This document shows, one piece after another, positions 56,520 to 64,000 of a DNA stretch of 64,000 bases. Under the pieces are notes generated by a model. That model saw only the letters and a list, made by a program, of their open reading frames with translations, searched no databases and was not told where the DNA came from. The DNA comes from Kordia periserrulae (lineage in GTDB: Bacteria; Bacteroidota; Bacteroidia; Flavobacteriales; Flavobacteriaceae). The DNA lies in assembly GCF_003054265.1 (NCBI RefSeq), contig NZ_QBKT01000003.1, positions 474,367 to 538,366 of the forward strand. The letters run 5' to 3'. The stretch's first letter is position 1. Each line of letters starts with the position of its first letter. A program made the position numbers and the translations under genes.

Positions 56520-57671
56520 CTAATAAGATACGTAGTCTACAATCTCCAAACCATACCCAATCATTCCGACACGTTTTTCTTGATGTGTATTGGTAACTAA
56601 ACGAATTTTACTGATATTGATATCGTGTAGAATTTGCGCTCCAATTCCGAAGTCTTTCGAGTCCATTTTAATTTTAGGAGCTTTGTGTTCGCCGTCGTTT
56701 TGTAATGCTTTTAATTCTTTGATTCTGTGTAATAAATTCAACGAACTATGATCTTGATTGATGAATACAATCGCGCCTTTTCCTTCTTCATTCACCAAAC
56801 GAAACATATCATCTAGTTTTTTATCGGCGTTGTTGGTCAACGTTCCTAAAATGTCATCATTGACCAATGTTGAATTGATGCGCGTCAATACAGGTTCGTC
56901 GGCAGACCAACTTCCTTTTGTCAATGCAATGTGTACGCGATTGTTGGTTGTTTGTAAATAGGCACGCATGCGGAAATCTCCGAAACGTGTTTGTACATTG
57001 AAATCTTCTTTCTTTTCAATCAAAGAATCGTGCTCCATTCGGTAGGCAACCAAATCTTCAATAGACACAATTTTTAAGTCAAAAATTTTAGCGACTTCCA
57101 GCAATTGTGGCAAACGCGCCATTGTTCCGTCTTCGTTCATGATTTCTACAATCACTCCTGCAGGTTGTAATCCTGCCAAGCGCGCAAAGTCAATCGCCGC
57201 TTCGGTATGACCTGTTCTACGCAATACGCCACCTTCTTTTGCTTTGAGTGGAAATATATGTCCAGGACGTGCCAAATCGAACGGACGTGTGTTTTTGTCA
57301 ATTAATGCTAGAATGGTTTTTGCACGGTCAGAAGCAGAGATTCCTGTAGTAACGCCGTTTCCTTTCAAATCTACCGAAATGGTAAACGCGGTTTCCATTG
57401 GGTCGGTATTGTTGCTCACCATCATGCCCAATTGCAATTCTTTACAGCGATTTTCGGTCAACGGTGCGCAGATGAGTCCACGACCGTGTGTTGCCATAAA
57501 GTTGATCATTTCTGGCGTGACCATTTCAGCCGCAGCTAAAAAATCACCTTCATTTTCACGATTTTCATCGTCCACTACAATAATTACTTTTCCTTGACGG
57601 ATATCTTCAATAGCTTCGTGAATGTTATTTAATTGTGTATCAGGTTTCACTTTTGTAGTTGACGTTGTCAT
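56520..57671 (-). CDS. ribB: 3,4-dihydroxy-2-butanone-4-phosphate synthase with degenerate RibA-like half
   Basis: The 383-aa product has an intact RibB half (residues 1-215): VDDENRENEGD, HGRGLICA, GVTTGISASDR and RTGHTEAA, so it should make the four-carbon riboflavin precursor from ribulose 5-phosphate. The second half has the length and order of GTP cyclohydrolase II (RibA), but the zinc Cys cluster (usual C-x-x-G-D-x-x-x-S-x-x-C-D-C) is missing: the region reads NSTLVNDDILGTLTNNADKK. It is therefore probably not a cyclohydrolase, as known for RibBX-type proteins. Confidence 0.88.
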   Translation of the reverse strand: MTTSTTKVKPDTQLNNIHEAIEDIRQGKVIIVVDDENRENEGDFLAAAEMVTPEMINFMATHGRGLICAPLTENRCKELQLGMMVSNNTDPMETAFTISVDLKGNGVTTGISASDRAKTILALIDKNTRPFDLARPGHIFPLKAKEGGVLRRTGHTEAAIDFARLAGLQPAGVIVEIMNEDGTMARLPQLLEVAKIFDLKIVSIEDLVAYRMEHDSLIEKKEDFNVQTRFGDFRMRAYLQTTNNRVHIALTKGSWSADEPVLTRINSTLVNDDILGTLTNNADKKLDDMFRLVNEEGKGAIVFINQDHSSLNLLHRIKELKALQNDGEHKAPKIKMDSKDFGIGAQILHDINISKIRLVTNTHQEKRVGMIGYGLEIVDYVSY

Positions 57672-57787
57672 GTTTTTCAGTATTTAATCGCAAAAATAAT
57701 CATTCTCACGGGAAAAATTAAAATAAAGAAAGGTAAAGATTCATAGAAGTACTATAAGATAGAATAGCGTTTGTATTTTGCGTTTAT

Positions 57788-59788
57788 TTATTCAACACTT
57801 TCAAGTTCTTGTTTGATTCTATTTTTGATAAAGAAATACGTAATAAAATAGAGTGGAATTCCAAAGAAATATATCAAATAGACAGTATTGCTGATTCCAG
57901 ATTTCTCTCCTAAAGCTTTTGAAAAATCACTTAAATGGATAAGTGATTTTATAAAGTAGTAGAAATAGAATAGCAAGGAAGCAATGGAAATAATGAATAG
58001 CATAGTAAAAATCCAATCATCCAGCGCTACGTTGTTTAGTAAAACAGGTGTTGCAACACTAAATATTGAGGATATAACGTAATATAAGAATGTTTTTTTA
58101 GAAGCTTTAGAAAATTTTGAAAGACTCGTTGTTGCTTTTTCATACTGTCTATTCTCAAAAAAGCCTAATACTTTGAGTCTACGTTGCGAAATACCACGTT
58201 CTTCTAAAATATTAATAGCCAAACTGCGTTCGCCTTCAGTATAATGGAACTGACGATATTTTTTTACAACATTCATCAATCCTACATCACTTAAGGCTTT
58301 GAATTTCTCGGTACTTTCTCTATCAGATTCCGTAATCTCAGCCAACTTAGGAAGTACCTCAGTTTCTTCCTCTTCTTCCTCTCTAAGTTTGACAAATAAG
58401 CCTTTTAAAGAGAAACTAAACAAGCCTTGGTCGGAAGTAGCGCGTTTGGTAAAGTAGATACTCAGCGGAAACATAATCATGGTAGACAACCACGTTCCTA
58501 GCCATGGTGGAATACTACCGTCTTCGGCACTGTTTTTTCCAAAAATTCCGATAAAGTGATAGACTAAAAATAGACATACAGCAATGACCATTGGCAAACC
58601 GATTCCTCCTTTGCGAATGATGGCTCCTAACGGCGCACCTACAAAGAACAGAATAATGCACGCAATAGCAACAGCGAACTTGTCGTGCATGTATATTTTT
58701 TGATGATTGATTTTTTTCTCCATGCGCTTGAAGCGATTTTCGGTGTTTTCAAGCGTTGTGCGACGACCTTTGATGTTGGTAATGGAAATGTCTAACGCAC
58801 GTTTTTGATTTTTGAGCGATAGTAATTCTAAAACATTATCTGACTTGTTGATAGAATCTAAGGGAACACGATTGGTGGAATCTTTTTCAATAATAACTAT
58901 TCCAGTACGTTTGAACATGTTTTCTCCAAAACCAATTTTTTCTTGATCGTATTTCTGCTCAAATTTAATAATGGTATCATAGAGCTGTTGCACATTGAAC
59001 ATTTTGTACGTGTTGTAATCGGTAGCGTCCAAATCGACATCATTGATTTCGCGCAAATCTACGTTCATAATGTATTTTTCAAACGATACTTTGGCGTGTT
59101 GCTCACGCAAGGCGTCTTTTGGGTCGGTTGATTTGACGTCTTCGTAGCGATTTCCATCAAACAAGACCATTTGTAGAATGTCAGAATCGGGACTGCTTTT
59201 GAGTTCGCCGTTTTTCGATTTGATGACAATCCGATTTCTTCTGTCGTTGGATTTTTGGTGAATAATAACTTTATCCAACAATTGATCGTTATCACCGTAT
59301 TTTTTATCAACCTTAATATTAATATCGGCAATATCGTTAAAAACACCTTCGCCAATTGCCAAGGCAGGCTTTTTCTTCGCTAGATTTTTTCGCAGATTGT
59401 ATTGCTTAAATTCTGACCAAGGAATGACGTTGTTGCTAAAGAAAAACGTTCCGATTCCCAATAAAAAAATAAAAACAATACAGCTTCGCATGGCGCGTTG
59501 CAAGGAGATTCCTGTTGATTTCATCGCGGCAAATTCATAGCTTTCCGCAAAGCGACCAAAAGTCATAATGGAAGATACTAAAATACTTAACGGCAATACT
59601 AATGGAATCAGCTTGGGAGCGGTGTACAGCAAGAATTTTAAAATGATGCTAACGTCCAATCCTTTTCCAGCCAATTCACCTATAAAAAGCCAAACGGTTT
59701 GTAATATAAATATGAACATAAATATTACAAACACGGTAAGAAACGTTAAGAAGTAACTCTTAAGTATATATCTATCAAGTATTTTCAA
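57788..59788 (-). CDS. LptF/LptG-family permease with long C-terminal extension
   Basis: The 666-aa product begins MKILDRYILKSYFLTFLTVF, the hallmark of LptF/LptG (YjgP/YjgQ), with AAPLSILVSSIMTFGRF-like second and third helices and the periplasmic beta-jellyroll between about 100 and 350. Three more helices follow (about 365-450). Residues after about 470 form an extra acidic, helical region plus two membrane helices that ordinary LptF/G (about 360-400 aa) lack. It extracts lipopolysaccharide from the inner membrane with an ATPase partner. Five bases from lolA. Confidence 0.88.
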   Translation of the reverse strand: MKILDRYILKSYFLTFLTVFVIFMFIFILQTVWLFIGELAGKGLDVSIILKFLLYTAPKLIPLVLPLSILVSSIMTFGRFAESYEFAAMKSTGISLQRAMRSCIVFIFLLGIGTFFFSNNVIPWSEFKQYNLRKNLAKKKPALAIGEGVFNDIADINIKVDKKYGDNDQLLDKVIIHQKSNDRRNRIVIKSKNGELKSSPDSDILQMVLFDGNRYEDVKSTDPKDALREQHAKVSFEKYIMNVDLREINDVDLDATDYNTYKMFNVQQLYDTIIKFEQKYDQEKIGFGENMFKRTGIVIIEKDSTNRVPLDSINKSDNVLELLSLKNQKRALDISITNIKGRRTTLENTENRFKRMEKKINHQKIYMHDKFAVAIACIILFFVGAPLGAIIRKGGIGLPMVIAVCLFLVYHFIGIFGKNSAEDGSIPPWLGTWLSTMIMFPLSIYFTKRATSDQGLFSFSLKGLFVKLREEEEEETEVLPKLAEITESDRESTEKFKALSDVGLMNVVKKYRQFHYTEGERSLAINILEERGISQRRLKVLGFFENRQYEKATTSLSKFSKASKKTFLYYVISSIFSVATPVLLNNVALDDWIFTMLFIISIASLLFYFYYFIKSLIHLSDFSKALGEKSGISNTVYLIYFFGIPLYFITYFFIKNRIKQELESVE

Positions 59789-59793
59789 GTAGC

Positions 59794-60432
59794 CTAGTTT
59801 TTATCTATATAATAATCCTCGTATTTCGATTCGTCAAATATAAATAAGCTTTTTGATAATGGCTGATTCGTTTTAAAAGAATTAACAGTTAATGTAGTAA
59901 TTGTACCGTTTTTTCCTGTTTCAATGAGATTGTAGATGTGTTTTGTTTTTTCGTCAATTCCCAACAATACATTTTTAATGTCTGATGTTGGACTCGTTGG
60001 TGTTAACTTGATGTATTGAATTTTTCTACCGCGTACGTTTTGTAAAATGTCCCACGCGTAGGTATAGCCTTTTTTGTAGAATGTCAACATTTCAGAAGGC
60101 GACAAGCCTGTTTCGTCATCTTCAACATCTGAAATGGTTACTTCTTCGTTGGCAGGAACAATGGTGTACACTTTTTTAGTGTCGTATAATTTGGTAAACC
60201 CTAAGAAGTTTAGGTAATATTTTTCGCCTTCCAAAGTGACATTTCCTTTGGATTCTTGCTTGGTATTGGCTTCTTTGTTGTTCAATTCGTATTTAAAGTC
60301 AATTTGAATGTTTTCATAACTGTTGACTTTGGCAGAAACTTCATCTAATAGTTTTTTTGCTTTTGCTGTATTTTGCGCATTTACAGTGCATGTGAATATG
60401 CCTAATACCAACACTAAAACTAGTTTTTTCAT
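59794..60432 (-). CDS. lolA: LolA-like outer-membrane lipoprotein carrier
   Basis: The 212-aa product has a signal peptide (MKKLVLVLVLGIFTCTVNAQN) and one beta-rich domain with NIQIDFKYELNNKEANTKQES and the LNFLGFTKLYDTKKVYTIVP hydrophobic-cavity strands of LolA. It shuttles lipoproteins across the periplasm. ATG 60432 avoids an overlap with the ftsK stop; ATG 60441 would overlap by 8. Lies in ftsK-lolA-lptF order. Confidence 0.85.
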   Translation of the reverse strand: MKKLVLVLVLGIFTCTVNAQNTAKAKKLLDEVSAKVNSYENIQIDFKYELNNKEANTKQESKGNVTLEGEKYYLNFLGFTKLYDTKKVYTIVPANEEVTISDVEDDETGLSPSEMLTFYKKGYTYAWDILQNVRGRKIQYIKLTPTSPTSDIKNVLLGIDEKTKHIYNLIETGKNGTITTLTVNSFKTNQPLSKSLFIFDESKYEDYYIDKN

Positions 60433-60433
60433 G

Positions 60434-62905
60434 TTATCCATTTTTTTCGTTTTCTAATAATTGTTCTAAAGCTATAATGTCAGGAACCAACACTTGTCGT
60501 GCTTTGCTTCCTTCGAAGGGACCTACAATTCCAGCAGCTTCTAATTGGTCTATAATTCTTCCAGCACGGTTGTACCCAAGTTTTAGCTTACGTTGCAATA
60601 ACGAAGCCGAACCTTGTTGTGCTACGACAATGATTTCAGCCGCTTCTTGGAATAGTTTATCTCTATCTGCGATGTCTATATCAAGACTTGTGCCACTTTC
60701 TTCACCTACATATTCTGGTAGCATAAAAGCATCTGGATAGGCTTTTTGTGCGCCAATAAAGTCTGTAATTTTTTCAACTTCTGGCGTGTCTACAAAGGCA
60801 CATTGTATACGGATTAAATCGTTTCCTTGCGTGTATAACATGTCTCCACGACCAATTAATTGATCGGCTCCTGAGTTGTCTAAAATGGTGCGCGAATCTA
60901 TTTTCGACATCACACGGAAGGCAACTCTGGCAGGGAAATTCGCTTTAATCATTCCCGTAATTACATTTACAGACGGACGTTGTGTTGCGATGATGAGGTG
61001 AATTCCAATCGCACGTGCCAACTGTGCCAAACGCGCAATAGGTGTTTCGACTTCTTTTCCTGCAGTCATGATTAAATCGGCAAATTCATCCACCACTAAC
61101 ACAATATACGGTAGATATTTATAACCGTCGTTCGGATTGAGTTTACGCGCTTTGAATTTAGCGTTGTATTCGACAATGTTACGACACATCGCATTTTTCA
61201 GCATGTCATATCGTTGATCCATTTCAATACAGAGCGAATTCAACGTGTTGATTACTTTCGAATTGTCTGTGATAATGGCTTCTTCTGAATCGGGAAGTTT
61301 TGCTAAATAATGACGTTCTATTTTGTTGAAAAGCGTCAATTCTACTTTTTTCGGATCGACCAATACAAATTTTACTTCCGCAGGATGTTTTTTGTAGAGA
61401 ATTGAAGTCAAAATACAATTCAGTCCTACCGACTTTCCTTGTCCCGTGGCACCAGCCATTAACAAGTGTGGCATTTTTGCCAAATCGACTACCAATGTTT
61501 CGTTGCTAATAGTTTTTCCGAAGGCAATTGGCAACTGCATTTCTGCTTCTTGAAACTTTTTAGAAGCAATGGCAGAACGCATGGAAACGATGGCAGGTTT
61601 TTTGTTTGGCACTTCAATTCCAATCGTACCTTTTCCTGGCATGGGCGCAATGATACGAATTCCCAATGCAGCTAGCGAAAGTGCAATATCGTCTTCTAAG
61701 TTTTTAATTTTAGAAATACGCACACCTGCTTCTGGAATGATTTCATATAATGTAACCGTTGGACCCACTGTTGCTTTAATACTAGCAATTTCTATTTTGT
61801 AATTGCGAAGCGTGGTAACGATTTGGTTTTTATTTTCTTCAAGTTCTTCTTGATTGATGGTGATAGAACTTCCGTTGGTATAATCTTTTAGTAAATCGAT
61901 GGTTGGAAAACGGAAATTTCCCAATTCGAGTGTTGGGTCAAATTCGCCGTGTTCTTTCACGAGTTTATCCGATAAGTTTTCGGTGACAGTTTTTTCTTCA
62001 ACTATTTTTTCGACTTGAATTTCGGTTTCGTCTTCCTCTTTGGCAATTTCTACTTCGAAAGAGGTATCTTTTATTTGGGTATCTTTCTTTTCTGTGCTTG
62101 TTCCAGAATGATTTTTGATGGTTGGTTGTAAATTTTCAACCGATAATTCAAATTCTGATTTTTTTACTTTTTCTGTAGCTGCGGTTTCTTCTTCGTTGGT
62201 TTCTGTCTGTGCTTCTGTAGCAGTAGAAGTTTCAGTTTCTTCTGTTTGGGTAGCTTCTGTAGTTGTTTCGCTAGAAGTTTCTTCCGTAGTAAAGTCTTCT
62301 TTTATATCTGATTTTCGCTTTTGAATATAGGCTGATACGTGTTCTGGCGTAAGCTTTAAACGTAACACCGCATACAAAATCGCACCAAAAACTAATAGCA
62401 ATCCAACACCGATTTTACCAATATACACTTGCAAATACGAATTGATTTCATATCCAATCGTTCCACCCAAAATAGGCGCCGAGTTAAAGAAGAAGCCTAA
62501 GAAGATAGACAGCCAAATGACAATGATACTTCCCCAAAACCATCGGTTAAATAACTTCTTTTTGGTATCCAACAACAAGTGTAATCCTGTCCATAACAAT
62601 AAACTAGCAAAAATAAACGACGCAATTCCAAAACCTCTGTAGATAAAAAAGTCGCTGATACTCGCGCCAAAACGTTGCATCCAGTTTTGTGTTTTTACTG
62701 AGCTATCAGAACTGTCGAGCACACTTTGATCGACTTCGCCTGTAAAGAAATACGAAGCAAAGGCAATAAATAGCGCAACCGCCAATAACATCAGTAAACT
62801 ACCCAAAATAATTTGATGCTGTCGGGTAAACGTAAAATCAGGTTTTTTGAATTTCGAGACTCTAGGAGCTTTTTTCGTTTTTTTTACGGTTTTTTTCTTT
62901 GCCAT
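60434..62905 (-). CDS. ftsK: DNA translocase FtsK
   Basis: The 823-aa product has four N-terminal membrane helices (about residues 30-185), an acidic Glu/Thr-rich linker and the motor: Walker A GATGQGKSV (Lys491), Walker B VLVVDEFADLI, and the gamma winged helix at the end (LLQRKLKLGYNRAGRII). It pumps DNA through the septum and helps resolve chromosome dimers. Length is near the family mean. First gene of the cluster read right to left. Confidence 0.95.
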   Translation of the reverse strand: MAKKKTVKKTKKAPRVSKFKKPDFTFTRQHQIILGSLLMLLAVALFIAFASYFFTGEVDQSVLDSSDSSVKTQNWMQRFGASISDFFIYRGFGIASFIFASLLLWTGLHLLLDTKKKLFNRWFWGSIIVIWLSIFLGFFFNSAPILGGTIGYEINSYLQVYIGKIGVGLLLVFGAILYAVLRLKLTPEHVSAYIQKRKSDIKEDFTTEETSSETTTEATQTEETETSTATEAQTETNEEETAATEKVKKSEFELSVENLQPTIKNHSGTSTEKKDTQIKDTSFEVEIAKEEDETEIQVEKIVEEKTVTENLSDKLVKEHGEFDPTLELGNFRFPTIDLLKDYTNGSSITINQEELEENKNQIVTTLRNYKIEIASIKATVGPTVTLYEIIPEAGVRISKIKNLEDDIALSLAALGIRIIAPMPGKGTIGIEVPNKKPAIVSMRSAIASKKFQEAEMQLPIAFGKTISNETLVVDLAKMPHLLMAGATGQGKSVGLNCILTSILYKKHPAEVKFVLVDPKKVELTLFNKIERHYLAKLPDSEEAIITDNSKVINTLNSLCIEMDQRYDMLKNAMCRNIVEYNAKFKARKLNPNDGYKYLPYIVLVVDEFADLIMTAGKEVETPIARLAQLARAIGIHLIIATQRPSVNVITGMIKANFPARVAFRVMSKIDSRTILDNSGADQLIGRGDMLYTQGNDLIRIQCAFVDTPEVEKITDFIGAQKAYPDAFMLPEYVGEESGTSLDIDIADRDKLFQEAAEIIVVAQQGSASLLQRKLKLGYNRAGRIIDQLEAAGIVGPFEGSKARQVLVPDIIALEQLLENEKNG

Positions 62906-63073
62906 TCAGGGATTGCTTGTTTATAGTCCATAAACTCGGAATATTTTCGCGAGTAAAATACAAATCACACTAAAGTCGCAAGATATTTAAAATTAATCTT
63001 TATGCGAAACGTTTTTCCGTAAAATAAAAGATGAAGTAAGAATAGGAGTGAAGTAAAGGAACTAAAAAGAAAA

Positions 63074-63091
63074 AGCGGGATTGCTCCCGCT
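63074..63091 (-). terminator. Intrinsic terminator of the 59-aa peptide gene
   Basis: AGCGGGA / TCCCGCT perfect 7-bp stem, loop GCAA on the minus strand, followed by a T-rich tail. Confidence 0.85.
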
Positions 63092-63098
63092 GTGTTTA

Positions 63099-63132
63099 CT
63101 CAATAATCGAGCTTAAAAATGCTCCGACGCTT
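63099..63132. repeat. Dispersed 34-bp repeat, copy B
   Basis: Reverse complement is AGCGTCGGAGCAT ... AAGCTCGATTATTGAG, matching copy A at 46855-46888 at 29 of 34 positions. Confidence 0.6.
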
Positions 63133-63194
63133 GCGTCGAAATGTTTTAATAGTTTCTGCTAGATGCTTCGTGGGCTTACCCCGAAGTAGTTGGC

Positions 63195-63374
63195 TTAAAC
63201 TTCCCAATCTACGGTCAAATCACAATTGATGATTCCGCATGTATGTTTTGGCTCGCCTACACAACCTGTGTTAGCACAACCAATAATCGTATCTACCGCA
63301 CCACCTTTTTTGTTTTCAAGGTCAGAAATAGACTTTTTGTTCAATACTAAATTTTTAAATTCTCTTTTTTTCAT
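63195..63374 (-). CDS. GG-leader RiPP precursor (59 aa)
   Basis: Leader MKKREFKNLVLNKKSISDL, KKGG, then a core with GCANTGCVG and CGIINCDL (four Cys). Paralogue of the gene at 63422, which shares CGIINC at the same place. Confidence 0.75.
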   Translation of the reverse strand: MKKREFKNLVLNKKSISDLENKKGGAVDTIIGCANTGCVGEPKHTCGIINCDLTVDWEV

Positions 63375-63421
63375 AATATAAAGTTTGTGTTATTAAATCT
63401 TATCATTTCAAAGTGAAGTAA

Positions 63422-63619
63422 TTAGGCTTCCTCACAACCTATATCACTGAGTAATTGACAGTTGATGATACCGCAAGTTTCTTTTACAGGACCAATACAA
63501 CCTGTGTCGTTAGCACAATCTTTTTCCGAGTGCGGAAGCGCACCACCTTTAATAGACTCGTCTAAATTGCTGATAGACGTTTTGTTTAAGATTAAATTTT
63601 TAAGTTCTCTTTTTTTCAT
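63422..63619 (-). CDS. GG-leader RiPP precursor (65 aa)
   Basis: Leader MKKRELKNLILNKTSISNL, KGG, then a core with DCANDTGCIG, CGIINCQLL and a last Cys (five Cys). It lies 48 bases upstream of its paralogue and probably shares the transcript that ends at 63074. Confidence 0.75.
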   Translation of the reverse strand: MKKRELKNLILNKTSISNLDESIKGGALPHSEKDCANDTGCIGPVKETCGIINCQLLSDIGCEEA

Positions 63620-63659
63620 GGTGTATTATTTTGTAGTTAATAATACTTCAAGGTAAGAA

Positions 63660-64000
63660 AAAAATGAAGACAATTGGCGTTTTTGTGTGAATTATTATCA
63701 GTGAATTACTTCGCAGTGTGACGCTGGAGTAGTTAAAGAAAGCTATGAAAAAGATGTAGGCATTAGGGTGCTAATTACCTGAGTTTGATTTAAAATTTGA
63801 TTTACAATAATGATTTTCAAACAGTTATGAAAGTGTCAAATCGAGCATTATCGTAGATACCGAGCATCGCTCTCGAGATTCAATAGAAATATAGACTTTC
63901 TTAGCTGTTCTCGACTGCGCTCCTTTAGACTTGTATATTTATATTTAAGTTTAAAAAAGAGCCGAACTTAAGTACACTATTTGCGCTCAGAATTAAAAAT
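63660..64000. other. Non-coding window end with palindromic elements
   Basis: No gene is seen. TCGAGCATTATCGTAG... (63843) and CTCGACTGCGCTC (63914-63926) are related to the elements at 2945 and 46855. Confidence 0.5.

Larger units (their letters stand above)
62906..63194. other. Intergenic stretch between ftsK and the last peptide genes
   Basis: Contains a minus-strand terminator and the dispersed 34-bp repeat; no gene seen. Confidence 0.5.

Overview
The window comes from the chromosome of a low-GC marine Bacteroidota, most likely a member of the Flavobacteriaceae and possibly Kordia-like. The evidence is several C-terminal type IX secretion (T9SS) sorting domains, TAnnTTTG promoter boxes, weak A-rich ribosome sites, an ftsK-lolA-lptF/G-ribB cluster and many GG-leader peptides of the kind found beside Bacteroidota class I lanthipeptides. 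The assignment is by inference only.

Region 1 (1-13656) is a polysaccharide-use locus on the + strand. It holds a truncated sulfatase, a GH10 xylanase-like enzyme, a second (lipoprotein) sulfatase, a Calx-beta lipoprotein, a small periplasmic protein, a GH5 endoglucanase-like enzyme with a T9SS tail, a carbohydrate-binding T9SS protein, a sodium/solute symporter and a right-handed beta-helix T9SS protein. Together they look like a system that removes sulfate, cuts a beta-1,4-linked (xylan-like) polymer outside the cell and imports the sugars. No SusC/SusD pair is visible in the window.

Region 2 (about 13871-39781) looks like an integrated, visibly AT-richer island. Both ends carry a paired CGGTACTCT direct repeat, and a frameshifted tyrosine recombinase lies just inside the right end. 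The cargo is one long + strand series of large proteins without signal peptides: an 1166-aa protein ending in a metzincin-like zinc motif, a lipoprotein that could be its immunity partner, a 2056-aa protein with eleven CC-containing 21-residue repeats, a duplicated small domain gene, a nucleotidyltransferase-like protein, a 576-aa protein, a 2334-aa PKD/BspA/Big/vWA protein and a phage tail-collar protein. This is the best candidate for an undescribed system, perhaps a tail-fibre-like or effector-delivery module. No sheath, tube or baseplate gene is in the window.

Region 3 (39886-52900) returns to chromosomal genes: an NAD(P)-binding protein, rmuC, two paralogous membrane proteins, a GNAT acetyltransferase, a beta-propeller/LytTR regulator, an orphan FecE-like ATPase and a PAS-rich histidine kinase. 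Among them are three homologous short transcription units, each with a sigma-54-type promoter and an intrinsic terminator but no convincing ORF (candidate small RNAs), and six short GG-leader peptide genes. A tRNA-Ser(UGA) follows.

Region 4 (52984-64000) is mostly housekeeping: acyl-CoA thioesterase, nitroreductase, thioredoxin-like protein, DegT aminotransferase, RibB with a degenerate RibA half, LptF/G permease, LolA and FtsK, then two more GG-leader peptides. Arrays of 7-bp tandem repeats recur between genes throughout Regions 3 and 4 and at both outer edges of the island.
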